Below are positions 10,929 through 20,626 of a stretch of DNA of 64,000 nt, piece by piece. Both the position numbers and the translations under genes were made by a program. Source of the stretch: Acidobacteriota bacterium. Lineage in GTDB: Bacteria > Acidobacteriota > Blastocatellia > Pyrinomonadales > Pyrinomonadaceae. Location of the stretch: assembly GCA_018269005.1 (NCBI GenBank), contig JAFDVK010000034.1:62001-126000 (forward strand), read 5' to 3'. The notes beneath the pieces were generated by a model. It was not told the origin of the DNA. It did not search any database and worked only from the letters and a program-made list of their open reading frames with translations. How positions within the stretch are numbered: the stretch's first letter is position 1; each line of letters starts with the position of its first letter.

Positions 10929-11240
10929 TCAGGGTGATTCATCCGTATCCAGACTTAATGGCCGCAGCAACCGCTCGAACCGTAGGACGTGAAGGATATA
11001 GACCTCATCGCCGCGTATCTGGTAGAAGACACGGCAAGGCGGTTCAACTAGCTGCCGATTCCGAGATCCTTCAAGCTCCGGAATCGAACTCCCAATTCGC
11101 GGAAACCTTGCAAGCCTCGTAACGCGCCGCTCTATCTTAGCGACGACCGACTTGGCGGCTTCAAGGTTATCAAGTGCAATATACTCGGCGATCTCCTGAA
11201 GGTCGCGCAGAGCCGGGCCTGTCCAAATTATTTGAGCCAT
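10929..11240 (-). CDS. ParE/RelE-family toxin
   Basis: 103 residues with the typical small fold: IIWTGPALRDLQEIAEYIA (two N-terminal helices), FPRIGSSIPELEGSRNRQL, then the strand core CRVFYQIRGDEVYILHVLR. ParE toxins act on DNA gyrase and RelE toxins on ribosome-bound mRNA; the sequence favours the ParE side but does not prove it. The start overlaps the end of the upstream antitoxin gene by 13 bases, as is usual for such pairs. Confidence 0.88.
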   Translation of the reverse strand: MAQIIWTGPALRDLQEIAEYIALDNLEAAKSVVAKIERRVTRLARFPRIGSSIPELEGSRNRQLVEPPCRVFYQIRGDEVYILHVLRFERLLRPLSLDTDESP

Positions 11241-11485
11241 TTGGCCATTTGCTTCTTGAATTGCTCGTGCGTGAAGATGTCTCCCTCGGCGATGGCTCTT
11301 TCACCGCGTGCAATTCCTTCCAACACGCGGATGCGACTCCTTTCGAACTCATACGTCTCAGCATCAACTAGGTAAGCACTTGGCAGGCCGTGTTTTGTGA
11401 TCAATATCGGCTCCTTTTCTCGCTCGACCTCTTCGAGGAGTTCAGTAGCCTTTCTTTTGAGTGTTGTGACAACCTCCGCTCGCAT
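11228..11485 (-). CDS. Phd/YefM-family antitoxin
   Basis: 85 residues. The N-terminal Phd/YefM DNA-binding domain is visible (TLKRKATELLEEVEREKEP, ILITKHGLPSAYLVDAETYE), followed by a charged C-terminal tail that would bind the toxin. It is first in the operon, has a palindrome 4 bases upstream of its ATG, and overlaps the toxin gene, all consistent with autoregulated toxin-antitoxin expression. Confidence 0.9.
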   Translation of the reverse strand: MRAEVVTTLKRKATELLEEVEREKEPILITKHGLPSAYLVDAETYEFERSRIRVLEGIARGERAIAEGDIFTHEQFKKQMAKWLK

Positions 11486-11488
11486 AAA

Positions 11489-11521
11489 AGTGATACTAAA
11501 GTATCACTACGGCGAATGCAA
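11489..11521 (-). promoter_or_regulatory. toxin-antitoxin promoter and palindromic operator
   Basis: A perfect inverted repeat, AGTGATACT, AA, AGTATCACT (11489-11508), overlaps the -10 box of a minus-strand promoter: TTGCAT (11516-11521), 17-base spacer, TAGTAT (11493-11498). Binding of the antitoxin here would block RNA polymerase. The ATG follows almost directly, so the leader is only a few bases. Confidence 0.7.
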
Positions 11522-11525
11522 GGTT

Positions 11526-12551
11526 TTATTCCGCATTCAGGACCTCAGCGATCTTCTCTTTGCTGATGCCCTTGCCCTGTCGTTTTTGATATTCGGCCAA
11601 CGATATCTGCGGGTTACGCCAGGCGTCGAGATGGCCGACCTGATGGACGCACTGGATAGTGCAGTTCGACGCGCACCATTTCTCCGTATGGTACTCACGG
11701 TGCATATCTGCAGTTGTGTACTCGAGAAGAGGAATGCCCGGCGTTCCACGCTGCTGTGAACACCAACTCACGATACCGCCCTCGTCGATGTAAAGATAGC
11801 GTGCACCTGCACGGCAACGCCATTCGTAAGAGCCGCCGTCAACCAGAGCGTCCTGGAACCAATTCCAACGGGCGTAGGAACGCGTGCCCTTCGACTTGAT
11901 CTCCTTGTAAACCTCTTTTTCGCGCGGCGTAAGGCCCTTTAGCAATCCATCGCCGTCGTGAATGACTCCTACCGTCGATGAAAACCCAAGCTCGCGTGCA
12001 CGAGAGGCGATCTGCAGTGCTTCATCCGGATTTGCGACGCCTCCGCCGACGACCGAGTTGATATTCACCTTGAATTTCGCGTATTTGCTAAGGTTCACGA
12101 GCTTTGCGTCGAGCACCTTCAAGCTCTTTTTCGAAACATCGTCCGGCGTTACGTTGTCGATCGAGATCTGCAGATAATCGAGGCCCGCCTCATTGAGCTT
12201 CTTGATCTTTTCAGGCTGGAAATAGTACCCGTTCGAGATAAGGCCCGCGATCATTCCGTGCTTGCGGATGCGGGCGATGATGTCATAGATCTCAGGATGC
12301 ATCATCGGTTCGCCGCCCGAGATCGTGATGACTGAAGTTCCGAATTCCGCAAGCTTATCGATGCGTTCGAGCATAATGTCGATCGCCACCGGATCACTCG
12401 TCTTGTCGTATTCGTTGCAGTAAGTGCAGGCGAGATTGCACCGCCGCATTGGCACAATGTGCACAAGAACCGGATGCTTTGTGGACGCAAATGCCCGCAC
12501 GGTGTGCTTTACACCACGCAAGAATCTGCTCATTGAACTCGCTTTCGGCAT
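11526..12551 (-). CDS. radical SAM protein with SPASM-like C-terminus
   Basis: 341 residues. The radical SAM cluster motif is [13 protein letters not shown] (CxxxCxxC), followed by the SAM-binding glycines in [13 protein letters not shown] and barrel strands ([30 protein letters not shown]). The C-terminal part carries further cysteines ([35 protein letters not shown]), which suggests an auxiliary Fe-S cluster as in SPASM or twitch domains. The substrate is unknown. Start 12551 is preceded by a good promoter; an internal ATG at 12533 is an alternative. It is a single-gene unit between two other units. Confidence 0.82.
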   Translation of the reverse strand: MPKASSMSRFLRGVKHTVRAFASTKHPVLVHIVPMRRCNLACTYCNEYDKTSDPVAIDIMLERIDKLAEFGTSVITISGGEPMMHPEIYDIIARIRKHGMIAGLISNGYYFQPEKIKKLNEAGLDYLQISIDNVTPDDVSKKSLKVLDAKLVNLSKYAKFKVNINSVVGGGVANPDEALQIASRARELGFSSTVGVIHDGDGLLKGLTPREKEVYKEIKSKGTRSYARWNWFQDALVDGGSYEWRCRAGARYLYIDEGGIVSWCSQQRGTPGIPLLEYTTADMHREYHTEKWCASNCTIQCVHQVGHLDAWRNPQISLAEYQKRQGKGISKEKIAEVLNAE

Positions 12552-12582
12552 CTTATCCGATCAATCCTCGACCAAACGTTAA

Positions 12583-12611
12583 ATTATAGATTCTGGCAAT
12601 TGCGGTTTCAA
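12583..12611 (-). promoter_or_regulatory. promoter of the radical SAM gene
   Basis: Minus strand TTGAAA (12606-12611), a 17-base spacer, and a perfect TATAAT (12583-12588), giving a leader of about 25 bases before the ATG at 12551. Confidence 0.6.
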
Positions 12612-12620
12612 ATCAACTAT

Positions 12621-12657
12621 CAAAAAGCCCCGAGCCCTTGATCTTTGGGCCCGAGGC
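12621..12657 (-). terminator. rho-independent terminator of the Lol-like operon
   Basis: An 11-base-pair stem (arms 12647-12657 and 12627-12637, two G-U pairs) followed on the minus strand by five T. It sits directly after the LolA-like gene and just upstream of the radical SAM promoter, so it separates the two units. Confidence 0.85.
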
Positions 12658-12683
12658 TTCCAAGGAACTTTGAACCGCGAACC

Positions 12684-13382
12684 CTAGCCTTCTACCACCT
12701 TTGCGCCCTTGGTATCAAGCTTAAAGACATCCGCCTTTATCGTTGGGTTCTTTTCGATATTCGTCAGCAGGATAACACTGGTGTCGTTATTCATCTCGGT
12801 CACGCGTGCCTGCCGCGGCATTCCGTCCTTATCGACCCAAAGATCTGCCGACTTATAGCTCGCCTTCCCTTTCGGCGTCATGAACAAATGCCACGTCGCA
12901 ACGCCTCCGGGAAGGTCCTCCTGTCCCACGTACTTGATATCGTAATTGTCCATCAATTCGCGTCGCGACATGCTCAGAAAGGCAAGGGCGTTTCCTGCCT
13001 TACCCGAAGACTTTGCCGAATCGGTCGAACCCTGGATCACTTGGCTGAGCTCAGGCCGATATAGCTGATACCGCTTGTCGATCACCACCATACTCTCGAT
13101 CGGTTTGGTCGTCCAATCAAGACGGATGTACATTCCATGCTTCTTCGATTTTGGAAGAAAATTGACCGAACCTGTTCGCGAATCGGTATCACCAAGATTC
13201 GCATTCGTCTTATCCATTTTGACGTTCGCTTTCAGCGAAGTGAGCGTTTTGTAATTCCCGTCCATACGGTCGAGGATCTCTTGCTTTACGCCTTGTGCAT
13301 TTGCAAGACCCGACATCGCAAGGACAATGCCGGCAGCGATCGCAGCAAATATCGGTCTTTTTATTAGAATATCGAACTTCAT
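12684..13382 (-). CDS. LolA-like outer-membrane lipoprotein-sorting protein
   Basis: 232 residues from ATG 13382. A cleavable signal peptide (RPIFAAIAAGIVLAMSGLANA, then QG) leads to a periplasmic half-barrel-type domain: GNYKTLTSLKANVKMDKTN, GMYIRLDWTTKPIESMVVID, KRYQLYRPELSQVI, ATWHLFMTPKGKASYKSADL, LWVDKDGMPRQARVTEMNND. This is the layout of LolA-family proteins, which carry lipoproteins or lipids across the periplasm. A longer frame starting at 13457 is rejected because it would precede the signal peptide and overlap the small upstream gene. Last gene of a four-gene operon. Confidence 0.75.
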   Translation of the reverse strand: MKFDILIKRPIFAAIAAGIVLAMSGLANAQGVKQEILDRMDGNYKTLTSLKANVKMDKTNANLGDTDSRTGSVNFLPKSKKHGMYIRLDWTTKPIESMVVIDKRYQLYRPELSQVIQGSTDSAKSSGKAGNALAFLSMSRRELMDNYDIKYVGQEDLPGGVATWHLFMTPKGKASYKSADLWVDKDGMPRQARVTEMNNDTSVILLTNIEKNPTIKADVFKLDTKGAKVVEG

Positions 13383-13413
13383 AAATATTTTCGTATCTTG
13401 AGGGAAATCGATG

Positions 13414-13575
13414 TTAGCCGGCAGTTTGGACGACCGAAGCTGGCTTTTCGGTTGCACGCGTATTTGGCGAGTACCATTCCTGAGGCGTCAAAAAGATGAA
13501 AGCGACGATCAGCAGGCACAAAACATCGTACTGCCACGTTACGCGGGAAAAATCCCATAGAATCCACCTTTTCAT
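13414..13575 (-). CDS. 53-residue single-pass membrane protein
   Basis: ATG 13575 to TAA 13414, only 6 bases after the ATPase stop. The protein begins MKRWILWDFSRVTWQYD, has one strongly hydrophobic helix (VLCLLIVAFIFLTP) and ends in a polar tail. Coding potential is supported by the tight spacing within the operon and by a W-D-F...W-Q-Y-D juxtamembrane motif that I recall from small proteins of other Acidobacteriota. Function unknown; it could tether or regulate the adjacent ATPase, which lacks a permease gene here. Confidence 0.7.
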   Translation of the reverse strand: MKRWILWDFSRVTWQYDVLCLLIVAFIFLTPQEWYSPNTRATEKPASVVQTAG

Positions 13576-13581
13576 ACGCTT

Positions 13582-14253
13582 TCAGCCTACCACGAGCCCG
13601 TCGCGCATACGAATCGTCCGTGAGCACACCGCTGCCGCTTCCGGGTTGTGAGTGATCATCACGATCGTCTGGCCTAGCTTTTGGTTAAGGTCGCGGAACA
13701 TGCTCAAGACGACCTCGGAGTTCTCTGTATCGAGATTTCCGGTCGGCTCGTCGGCAAGAATGATCGCCGGATTATTAACGACCGCACGCGCCAGAGCGAC
13801 TCGCTGCTGTTCACCGCCTGAAAGCTCAAGCGGCTTATGATGCATCTTTTCTTCGAGTTTTAGTAGGGACAGCACTTCGCGTCGCCTTTCAGCGCTTTCG
13901 CCGTTGCCGGCGTGGATCTTCTCAGCAAGCCGCAGATTGCCGTCGGCAGTAAGCGTCGGGAAAAGGTTGAAGCGTTGGAACACAAACCCGATCTTTCGGC
14001 GTCGAATGTCGGTCCGCTCGGCATCGCTCACCTTTGCAAGGTCCTCACCGTCAATGAGAATGCTGCCGCTTGTCGGGCTAAGCAATCCGCCGAGCAGGTG
14101 AAGCAGCGTTGATTTGCCGCAGCCGCTCGGCCCCATGATCGCGACGAACTCGCCGCGTTCGATGTCGACCGAAACGCCGCGAAGGGCCAGCACATCGACT
14201 TTTCCGACGTTATATGACTTTGTAAGGTCTACTGTTGAAACAATGGAAGGCAT
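13582..14253 (-). CDS. ABC transporter ATPase, LolD/MacB type
   Basis: 223 residues. Walker [11 protein letters not shown]-loop [17 protein letters not shown], signature [14 protein letters not shown], Walker [14 protein letters not shown], and the switch His in MITHNPEAA are all intact. Length and the PTGNLD...SEVVLSMF segment match the LolD/MacB/FtsE group, whose ATPases drive mechanotransmission across the inner membrane. The expected FtsX-like permease is not encoded next to it. It overlaps the stop of the upstream lipoprotein gene (TGATG). Confidence 0.9.
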   Translation of the reverse strand: MPSIVSTVDLTKSYNVGKVDVLALRGVSVDIERGEFVAIMGPSGCGKSTLLHLLGGLLSPTSGSILIDGEDLAKVSDAERTDIRRRKIGFVFQRFNLFPTLTADGNLRLAEKIHAGNGESAERRREVLSLLKLEEKMHHKPLELSGGEQQRVALARAVVNNPAIILADEPTGNLDTENSEVVLSMFRDLNQKLGQTIVMITHNPEAAAVCSRTIRMRDGLVVG

Positions 14254-15344
14254 CAGTTTAAATGAACCGCGGAGGTCGGCGCCGGAGTTGATCGCGGGCT
14301 TGGGGTAGTCTGTTGGACCGCGAGATCCGCTAGTTTCTTGTCAAGATCGAGTTCCTCCAGGCCCCAAGAATTCTCAAGCATAAATGCCTTGTCCGGATAG
14401 GTCTTTCCGATCGTCACATCTTCCGGCGCTTGATACTTAAGCCGCATCGAATAGTGTTCCTTTGGACGCGTAACAATGATCTCAAGCGGTAAGTTGTTGT
14501 AATCGCCCGTGTTCGTAAGATTTCCCTGCAGTCCGTAAACAATGTCGGATTCGATCTCGGCGTTCTTATCAAAAAGTTGAAGCCGTGAGAGCCGCAGACC
14601 GCCGACCCGGTCGAACCAAAATCGACGCGAGATCTGCGGCACGCCGGCCGAATTGGTCATCACCTCATCGAGCAGATAATACGGCCGGACGACATTCCTC
14701 AAGGGCGATTTTTTCTGCTGGGTCGTATCTTCTTCGGGCTGATAGACAGTGCTCAGCACGTAGGTGTGTTTAGGGTCGGTCGGGGCGACTAGCATAGCAT
14801 CGGTAAAATGCTGCGGCCGAAGATTTGCCATCGCATTCACGCTCGCCTTCACGTCCTTACCGCCTTCGATATCCATCGAGTCGAATCGCTTTTGAAGCGG
14901 CGAATAGTCCGCAGAATTCGTGCCCTTGATGAATTTTTTGAGCTTCCCCGAACCGTCGTCCTTCAGGATCGCGACGCGAAAGCTTGTTCCGTCCGAGGTC
15001 ATCTGTGCAACGTCGGAATGAATGACCGGCACCTGCACCTTCATATAGATCTTCGCAGGCCTCTGCACCACGATCTCCCCGTCCGCGGACCGATAGACCT
15101 CTTTATTACCGAATTCAGCGAAGCTGTTGTCCTCGAACTTGAGATACATCTTTGCCCGCAGCGAACCGACACGCGCGAAACGGTTGATCTCGGCAAGCAT
15201 TTCTGCGCGCGTCGAATCCTCGGCCTTTAAGAGCCGGGGCGTATCACTCGACTGTTTTACTCTGATGCAGCCGGTCAGGACCACCGACGTCAAAAGCAAT
15301 AACAATATCCCACAATTCTTGAGGGTTGCGCGCTCAAATATCAT
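14253..15344 (-). CDS. LolB/DUF4292-like lipoprotein
   Basis: 363 residues from ATG 15344. Signal peptide with a good lipobox ([13 protein letters not shown]). The mature protein resembles large LolA/LolB-fold lipoproteins: [54 protein letters not shown], and in the C-terminal half [20 protein letters not shown] and [20 protein letters not shown]. It may receive or shield lipidated cargo at the outer membrane. First gene of the operon with the ATPase, the small membrane protein and the LolA-like carrier. The longer frame from 15422 is not supported because the signal peptide would be internal. Confidence 0.7.
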   Translation of the reverse strand: MIFERATLKNCGILLLLLTSVVLTGCIRVKQSSDTPRLLKAEDSTRAEMLAEINRFARVGSLRAKMYLKFEDNSFAEFGNKEVYRSADGEIVVQRPAKIYMKVQVPVIHSDVAQMTSDGTSFRVAILKDDGSGKLKKFIKGTNSADYSPLQKRFDSMDIEGGKDVKASVNAMANLRPQHFTDAMLVAPTDPKHTYVLSTVYQPEEDTTQQKKSPLRNVVRPYYLLDEVMTNSAGVPQISRRFWFDRVGGLRLSRLQLFDKNAEIESDIVYGLQGNLTNTGDYNNLPLEIIVTRPKEHYSMRLKYQAPEDVTIGKTYPDKAFMLENSWGLEELDLDKKLADLAVQQTTPSPRSTPAPTSAVHLN

Positions 15345-15483
15345 TCCTATCTGATGACGTGTTTTCGACGCTTGGTTGCGTAAAAAAAGCCGCTGCCAAT
15401 GCGCCATAAACCGCTCCGCCAAACCGATAATAATACCACCTTAAAGCGTGTGATTCCTAACTTATGATGGGAAATGGCCAAAG

Positions 15484-15511
15484 AAAAAACGCGTCTTACG
15501 GGGAAGACGCG
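15484..15511 (-). terminator. terminator of the act-cox operon
   Basis: A perfect 8-base-pair stem, CGCGTCTT with AAGACGCG (15490-15511), followed on the minus strand by six T. It lies 30 bases after coxD and closes the 13.7 kb respiratory operon. Confidence 0.9.
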
Positions 15512-15540
15512 CTTTGGTGTCTCTTCGAAGATCACGGCCC

Positions 15541-15891
15541 TCAATGGCCGAAGAAGCCGGTTCCTCTCGTAAGATAATCCTGCATGGTATAGGCGAACAT
15601 GATCGTAAGCCAAAAGAACGCGCCCACGGCCGACATCCAAACAAGACGAGGACTCCAGCGGACATGCATAAAGAAGAGCCCTACGACGGTCATTTTGGTA
15701 AACGCGATACCCAACGCGACCAGCGTATTCGCGCCCGGAAAGATCCAGTCAAGGTCCATCAAGGCTACGTAATAGGTCAGGATCGTGCCGACGACGAGCA
15801 CCGCAAAAACACCGAGATAGCCCGGAATGCCGATATGTTCGTTCGGAACCTCTATGTGAGGGTTGTGATGTTCAGTAGTTTGTTCAGCCAT
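15541..15891 (-). CDS. coxD: cytochrome c oxidase subunit IV (caa3/CyoD-like)
   Basis: 116 residues with three membrane helices: GYLGVFAVLVVGTILTYYVA, NTLVALGIAFTKMTVVGLFF and AVGAFFWLTIMFAY. The segment AFTKMTVVGLFFMHVRW is the hallmark of the prokaryotic subunit IV family (KxxxxxxFMH). It is a small accessory subunit of the oxidase in the cytoplasmic membrane. It follows coxC by 3 bases and is the last gene of the operon. Confidence 0.88.
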   Translation of the reverse strand: MAEQTTEHHNPHIEVPNEHIGIPGYLGVFAVLVVGTILTYYVALMDLDWIFPGANTLVALGIAFTKMTVVGLFFMHVRWSPRLVWMSAVGAFFWLTIMFAYTMQDYLTRGTGFFGH

Positions 15892-15894
15892 TTA

Positions 15895-16833
<939 letters not shown>

Positions 16834-16880
16834 CTTTATCGATTTAATATCCAGCTAAAACCAATTCCCCGCGTCGCGAA

Positions 16881-18554
16881 TCACGCATTGATGGTAGCGG
16901 CCTCACGTTTTGCTGCCTCGAGATCAAGGCCGCTCTCATCACCGAAATCGTAAATTTCCCACGTAACTACGGGCGGCGTGTCGAAATTCTCTGTTGGCGG
17001 CGGGGAACTCGTCCTCCACTCCAAGCCGGGAAGCAGCCACGGATTGTCGGGTGCGGGCTTACCCTTGACCAACGAGTGCAAAAAGTAGAACAGCGGCATC
17101 GTCAATCCGACACCGAGCACCGAAGCTCCGGCAGTCGAAAATATATTCAATACTTGGAACTCCGGCGGATATGCCGCATAACGCCGCGGCATACCGAGAT
17201 ATCCCAAGATCAGCTGCGGAAAAAACGTCAGGTTGAACCCGACGAAGATGAGCATAGCGGCGACGCGTCCCCAGAACTCAGAGTACATTTTGCCGGTCAT
17301 CTTCGGCCACCAATAATGGAGTCCGCCAAGGTATGCGATCACCTGTCCGCCGACCATCACATAGTGGAAGTGCCCGATAACAAAATATGTGTCCGTAAGG
17401 TGCACATCCAATCCAAGGGCTCCGAGATAAAGGCCAGTGAACCCGCCGATCAGGAAAAGGCCCATGAACGCCAAGCCATAGAGCATTGGTGTGTCAAAGG
17501 AAATACTTCCCTGATAAAGCGTGGCGGTCCAGTTGAACATTTTGATCGCGGACGGAATTGCGACGACCATCGTCAGGAACGAGAAGACGAGGCTCGCGTA
17601 CATCGACTGGCCGCTTACGAACATATGGTGGCCCCAAACGAGGAAGCCAAAAACGGCGATTCCGATACTTGAGAACGCGACGAACTCGTAACCGAATATC
17701 CTCTTTCTCGCGAAATTTGCAAGGAGTTCGCTGACGATCCCCATACCCGGAAGCACCATGATGTACACGGCCGGGTGTGAGTAGAACCAGAACATATGCT
17801 GGAAGAGTATCGGGTCTCCGCCAAGAGCCGGATCAAATATGCCGACATGGGCCACGCGTTCGATAGCAACGAGCAGCAGCGTGATCGCAACGACCGGAGT
17901 CCCGAGCACGAAGATCAGGCTGACAGCATAGTGCGACCAGACAAAAAGCGGAAGACGGAACCACGTCATTCCCGGAGCACGCATCGTATGGATCGTCACG
18001 AGGAAATTGACGCCCGTCAAGATCGACGAAAATCCGTTAATAAAGATGCCCACGCCAACGGCTAACACATACGTATTCGAGAAGGTCGTCGAATACGGCG
18101 TGTAGAACGTCCAACCTGTGTCGACACCGCCCTGCATCAACGCCCAAAGCGTGATCGCACCACCGATCCAGTAGATATAAAGGCTGAGCAGGTTTATTCG
18201 CGGCAGAGCAAGATCCTTCGCGCCGATCATGATCGGAATAAGGAAGTTTCCCAGAACTGCGGGAATGGAAGGTATCAAGAAGAAAAAGACCATCAAGATA
18301 CCGTGCTGCGTAAAGACCTTGTTGTAGGTCCCCGTTTCAAACAGATCGCTTGCTGGTGTGAGCAGCTCAAGTCGAATCGCGGCAGCATAAAGTCCGCCCA
18401 TGAGGAAGAACGCTGACACCGAGATCAAATACATGATCGCAATGCGCTTATGATCCTTTGTCAGCAGCCACGACTTTAACGTCGAACCGTTATTCAGGTA
18501 ATTCAGCTTGGCCGTGCCATAGCTTCCTGCTTCGATCGCTCCTACCGTTTCCAT
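16881..18554 (-). CDS. coxA: cytochrome c oxidase subunit I, A2 type
   Basis: 557 residues, about 12 membrane helices. Haem and copper ligands are visible: [11 protein letters not shown] (low-spin haem region), [18 protein letters not shown] (CuB His and the cross-linked Tyr), [10 protein letters not shown] (CuB His pair), and [11 protein letters not shown] (haem ligands). The motif YSHPAV in place of GHPEV places it in the A2 subgroup, where a Tyr-Ser pair replaces the Glu of the D-channel. The enzyme reduces O2 to water and pumps protons. Encoded with its electron donor complex, ACIII, in one operon. Confidence 0.97.
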   Translation of the reverse strand: METVGAIEAGSYGTAKLNYLNNGSTLKSWLLTKDHKRIAIMYLISVSAFFLMGGLYAAAIRLELLTPASDLFETGTYNKVFTQHGILMVFFFLIPSIPAVLGNFLIPIMIGAKDLALPRINLLSLYIYWIGGAITLWALMQGGVDTGWTFYTPYSTTFSNTYVLAVGVGIFINGFSSILTGVNFLVTIHTMRAPGMTWFRLPLFVWSHYAVSLIFVLGTPVVAITLLLVAIERVAHVGIFDPALGGDPILFQHMFWFYSHPAVYIMVLPGMGIVSELLANFARKRIFGYEFVAFSSIGIAVFGFLVWGHHMFVSGQSMYASLVFSFLTMVVAIPSAIKMFNWTATLYQGSISFDTPMLYGLAFMGLFLIGGFTGLYLGALGLDVHLTDTYFVIGHFHYVMVGGQVIAYLGGLHYWWPKMTGKMYSEFWGRVAAMLIFVGFNLTFFPQLILGYLGMPRRYAAYPPEFQVLNIFSTAGASVLGVGLTMPLFYFLHSLVKGKPAPDNPWLLPGLEWRTSSPPPTENFDTPPVVTWEIYDFGDESGLDLEAAKREAATINA

Positions 18555-18581
18555 AATAATTTCCCTATCTATCTACCTTGC

Positions 18582-19616
18582 CTATTTGGCCGCCGGCTCT
18601 TTCTCGTCGGCCTTCTTTCCTGCCGGTGCTTTCTCATCGGGCTTTTTGGCCGCCGGGGCAGCCGGAGCTGCGGCCGCGTTCGGGCTCAAACTCTTGATAT
18701 AGGCAACAAGCCCGTTAAGCTGCTCTTCTGAAACCTGTCCCTTAAAGGTCGGCATGATCGGTTGATAACCTTCAACCACCTGCGACGCCGGATTAAGGAT
18801 CGAGTTTCGAATGTAGTCCTCATCGGCTACCGCGGTTCCGCCGCCGACAAGATGAACCTCCGTGTTGAACAGGCCCTCGAGTTTCGCTCCCCGCTGCTGA
18901 GGCCCGCCGGCGTGGCATGACGCGCAGCCAAGCTTGTTCTCGAAGAGGTCTTTACCGACCTGTACCGGAGTTTCGCCTCCAGCGTTTCCGCTCAGCCAGT
19001 TGTCAAAGTCCTTCGGGTCCATCACATATACGGTCCCGATCATCCCGGAGTGATTCAGTCCGCAGTATTCCGCGCAGAATAGGTGATACTTGCCCGGGGT
19101 CGTGGCGTTGAACCATACATAAGTATATCGCCCCGGAACTGTGTCGGCCTTTGTTCGAAATGCCGGGATATAGAAGCTGTGAAGGACGTCTTCGGTCGTC
19201 ATCGTAAGCTTGATATTTCGTCCCGCCGGCACGTGGAGTTCATTGATCTCACGCTGTCCCGTCGAATGCTGAAGCTTCCACATCCATTGCTTTCCGACAA
19301 CGTAGATCTCCATCGAGTCATCAGGCGGCGTGTATTGATTAAAATAAACGATCGCACCGGTAACGAAGACGCTCATCGAAACGAAGAACGGTATGATCGA
19401 CCACAGCGTCTCGAGCACCATGGAGCCGTGGATCTCCTTTGGAACCGCGTACTTTTCACGCTCGCGATACCGGATCGAGAAATAGAACAGCGCGAGAATT
19501 ATCGGCACCGAAAAAACTAGGCTGACCAGGATCAGATACCCGAAAAGCGCATCGACCTGCCAGGCAAACGTTGATGCCTGCTGCGGAAAAAGCTGCACGA
19601 AAGATGAGTCCTGCAT
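18582..19616 (-). CDS. coxB: cytochrome c oxidase subunit II with fused cytochrome c domain
   Basis: 344 residues: two N-terminal helices (about 20-42, YLILVSLVFSVPIILALFYF; about 62-85, IIPFFVSMSVFVTGAIVYF), a cupredoxin domain with the CuA ligands (His in VLHSFYIPAFR, then CAEYCGLNHSGMIG), and a fused cytochrome c domain with CASCHAG (about residues 230-310) and a candidate Met ligand in QPIMPTFKG. The C-terminal 35 residues are an Ala/Pro/Lys-rich tail. The fused haem makes this a caa3-type oxidase that takes electrons from ACIII. Confidence 0.96.
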   Translation of the reverse strand: MQDSSFVQLFPQQASTFAWQVDALFGYLILVSLVFSVPIILALFYFSIRYREREKYAVPKEIHGSMVLETLWSIIPFFVSMSVFVTGAIVYFNQYTPPDDSMEIYVVGKQWMWKLQHSTGQREINELHVPAGRNIKLTMTTEDVLHSFYIPAFRTKADTVPGRYTYVWFNATTPGKYHLFCAEYCGLNHSGMIGTVYVMDPKDFDNWLSGNAGGETPVQVGKDLFENKLGCASCHAGGPQQRGAKLEGLFNTEVHLVGGGTAVADEDYIRNSILNPASQVVEGYQPIMPTFKGQVSEEQLNGLVAYIKSLSPNAAAAPAAPAAKKPDEKAPAGKKADEKEPAAK

Positions 19617-19673
19617 AAGTCCATTTGGGCGGAAACCTCAGACGGTCAAAAGACCTTCTTCGGAGACGCCACG

Positions 19674-20600
19674 CTAAATGACGGTTGTGTCGGGCCCGCC
19701 AAACCCATCGTCGTCGGCTCGTCGCTTTTTGCCGCGTTTATAAAAGACAAATGCCATCACGCCAAAGAATGCAAGCGTTACGACGCCGGCTACCCTAAGC
19801 GTACGCATTATCGCCAAGCCGTATTTTCCGGTCGCCGGATCGTAATGGTAGCAGTAGAGAAGCAGCTGCTCCGTAACGCCGCCGATCTTCTCTTGCGAAG
19901 AATCCATCAGCCCGAATTTTAGGTCTTTCGGTGCATAATCGATGCCATACATATACCGCGAAAGCTTGCCATCCGGCGTCGCGATCATAATGCCGCCGAC
20001 GTGCGCGAACTGCTGGGTCCTTTCGTCCCAATAATAGTGAAACCCGACCGCATTCGCGATCTTATCGATGGATTCCTGCGTTCCCGTCAGGAAATGCATC
20101 CCATCGGAGGCTCCGGTTTTTGCGAGACGCTCGACATATGACGCTTTCTTGTTCTTGGAAAGCTCGGCCTTGTCATTTTCGCGTGCGTCGAAACTGATCG
20201 CAACGACCTCATAATCGGTGCCGGGCACAAGCGAGATCCCCTTGAGCGAACCGGTCAATCCGTTCAAGACCTGGTTGCAAAGCATCGGGCACTCATAATA
20301 AACAAGCGCAAGAATGACGGGCCTTCCCTTCTGAAAATAATTCCCGAGCGGAACCTCTTGACCATCCTCGTTCTTAAATACAGTGTCGAGAGGTATCTGA
20401 TCCCCGAGCTTTTGATCGATGCCGACCTTCTTGAGCGCGGTGGGCATTCCATTGCCTTCTGACTCGGCCGGATCGTAAGTGCGCGGTGAATATAATGGCG
20501 AACTATAATGCTCAACCTTCTGAGCATCGGCAGACACGACGGCTCCCGCCGCCAATACTGCCGCAGCGACTATCGTAAATATCGTGTCTTTGACTTTCAT
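19674..20600 (-). CDS. SCO1/SenC/PrrC-family copper chaperone
   Basis: 308 residues. Signal peptide (VAAAVLAAGAVVSADA), then a thioredoxin-fold SCO domain: GRPVILALVYYECPMLCNQV carries the CxxxC copper pair, DYEVVAISFDARENDKAE follows, and the His ligand is in FAHVGGIMI. A C-terminal helix (VAGVVTLAFFGVMAFVFY) would anchor it in the cytoplasmic membrane facing the periplasm. These proteins load the CuA centre of subunit II, and the gene directly precedes coxB. Confidence 0.93.
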   Translation of the reverse strand: MKVKDTIFTIVAAAVLAAGAVVSADAQKVEHYSSPLYSPRTYDPAESEGNGMPTALKKVGIDQKLGDQIPLDTVFKNEDGQEVPLGNYFQKGRPVILALVYYECPMLCNQVLNGLTGSLKGISLVPGTDYEVVAISFDARENDKAELSKNKKASYVERLAKTGASDGMHFLTGTQESIDKIANAVGFHYYWDERTQQFAHVGGIMIATPDGKLSRYMYGIDYAPKDLKFGLMDSSQEKIGGVTEQLLLYCYHYDPATGKYGLAIMRTLRVAGVVTLAFFGVMAFVFYKRGKKRRADDDGFGGPDTTVI

Positions 20601-20626
20601 TTCTTACTACCAATCCTACGGAGCAA

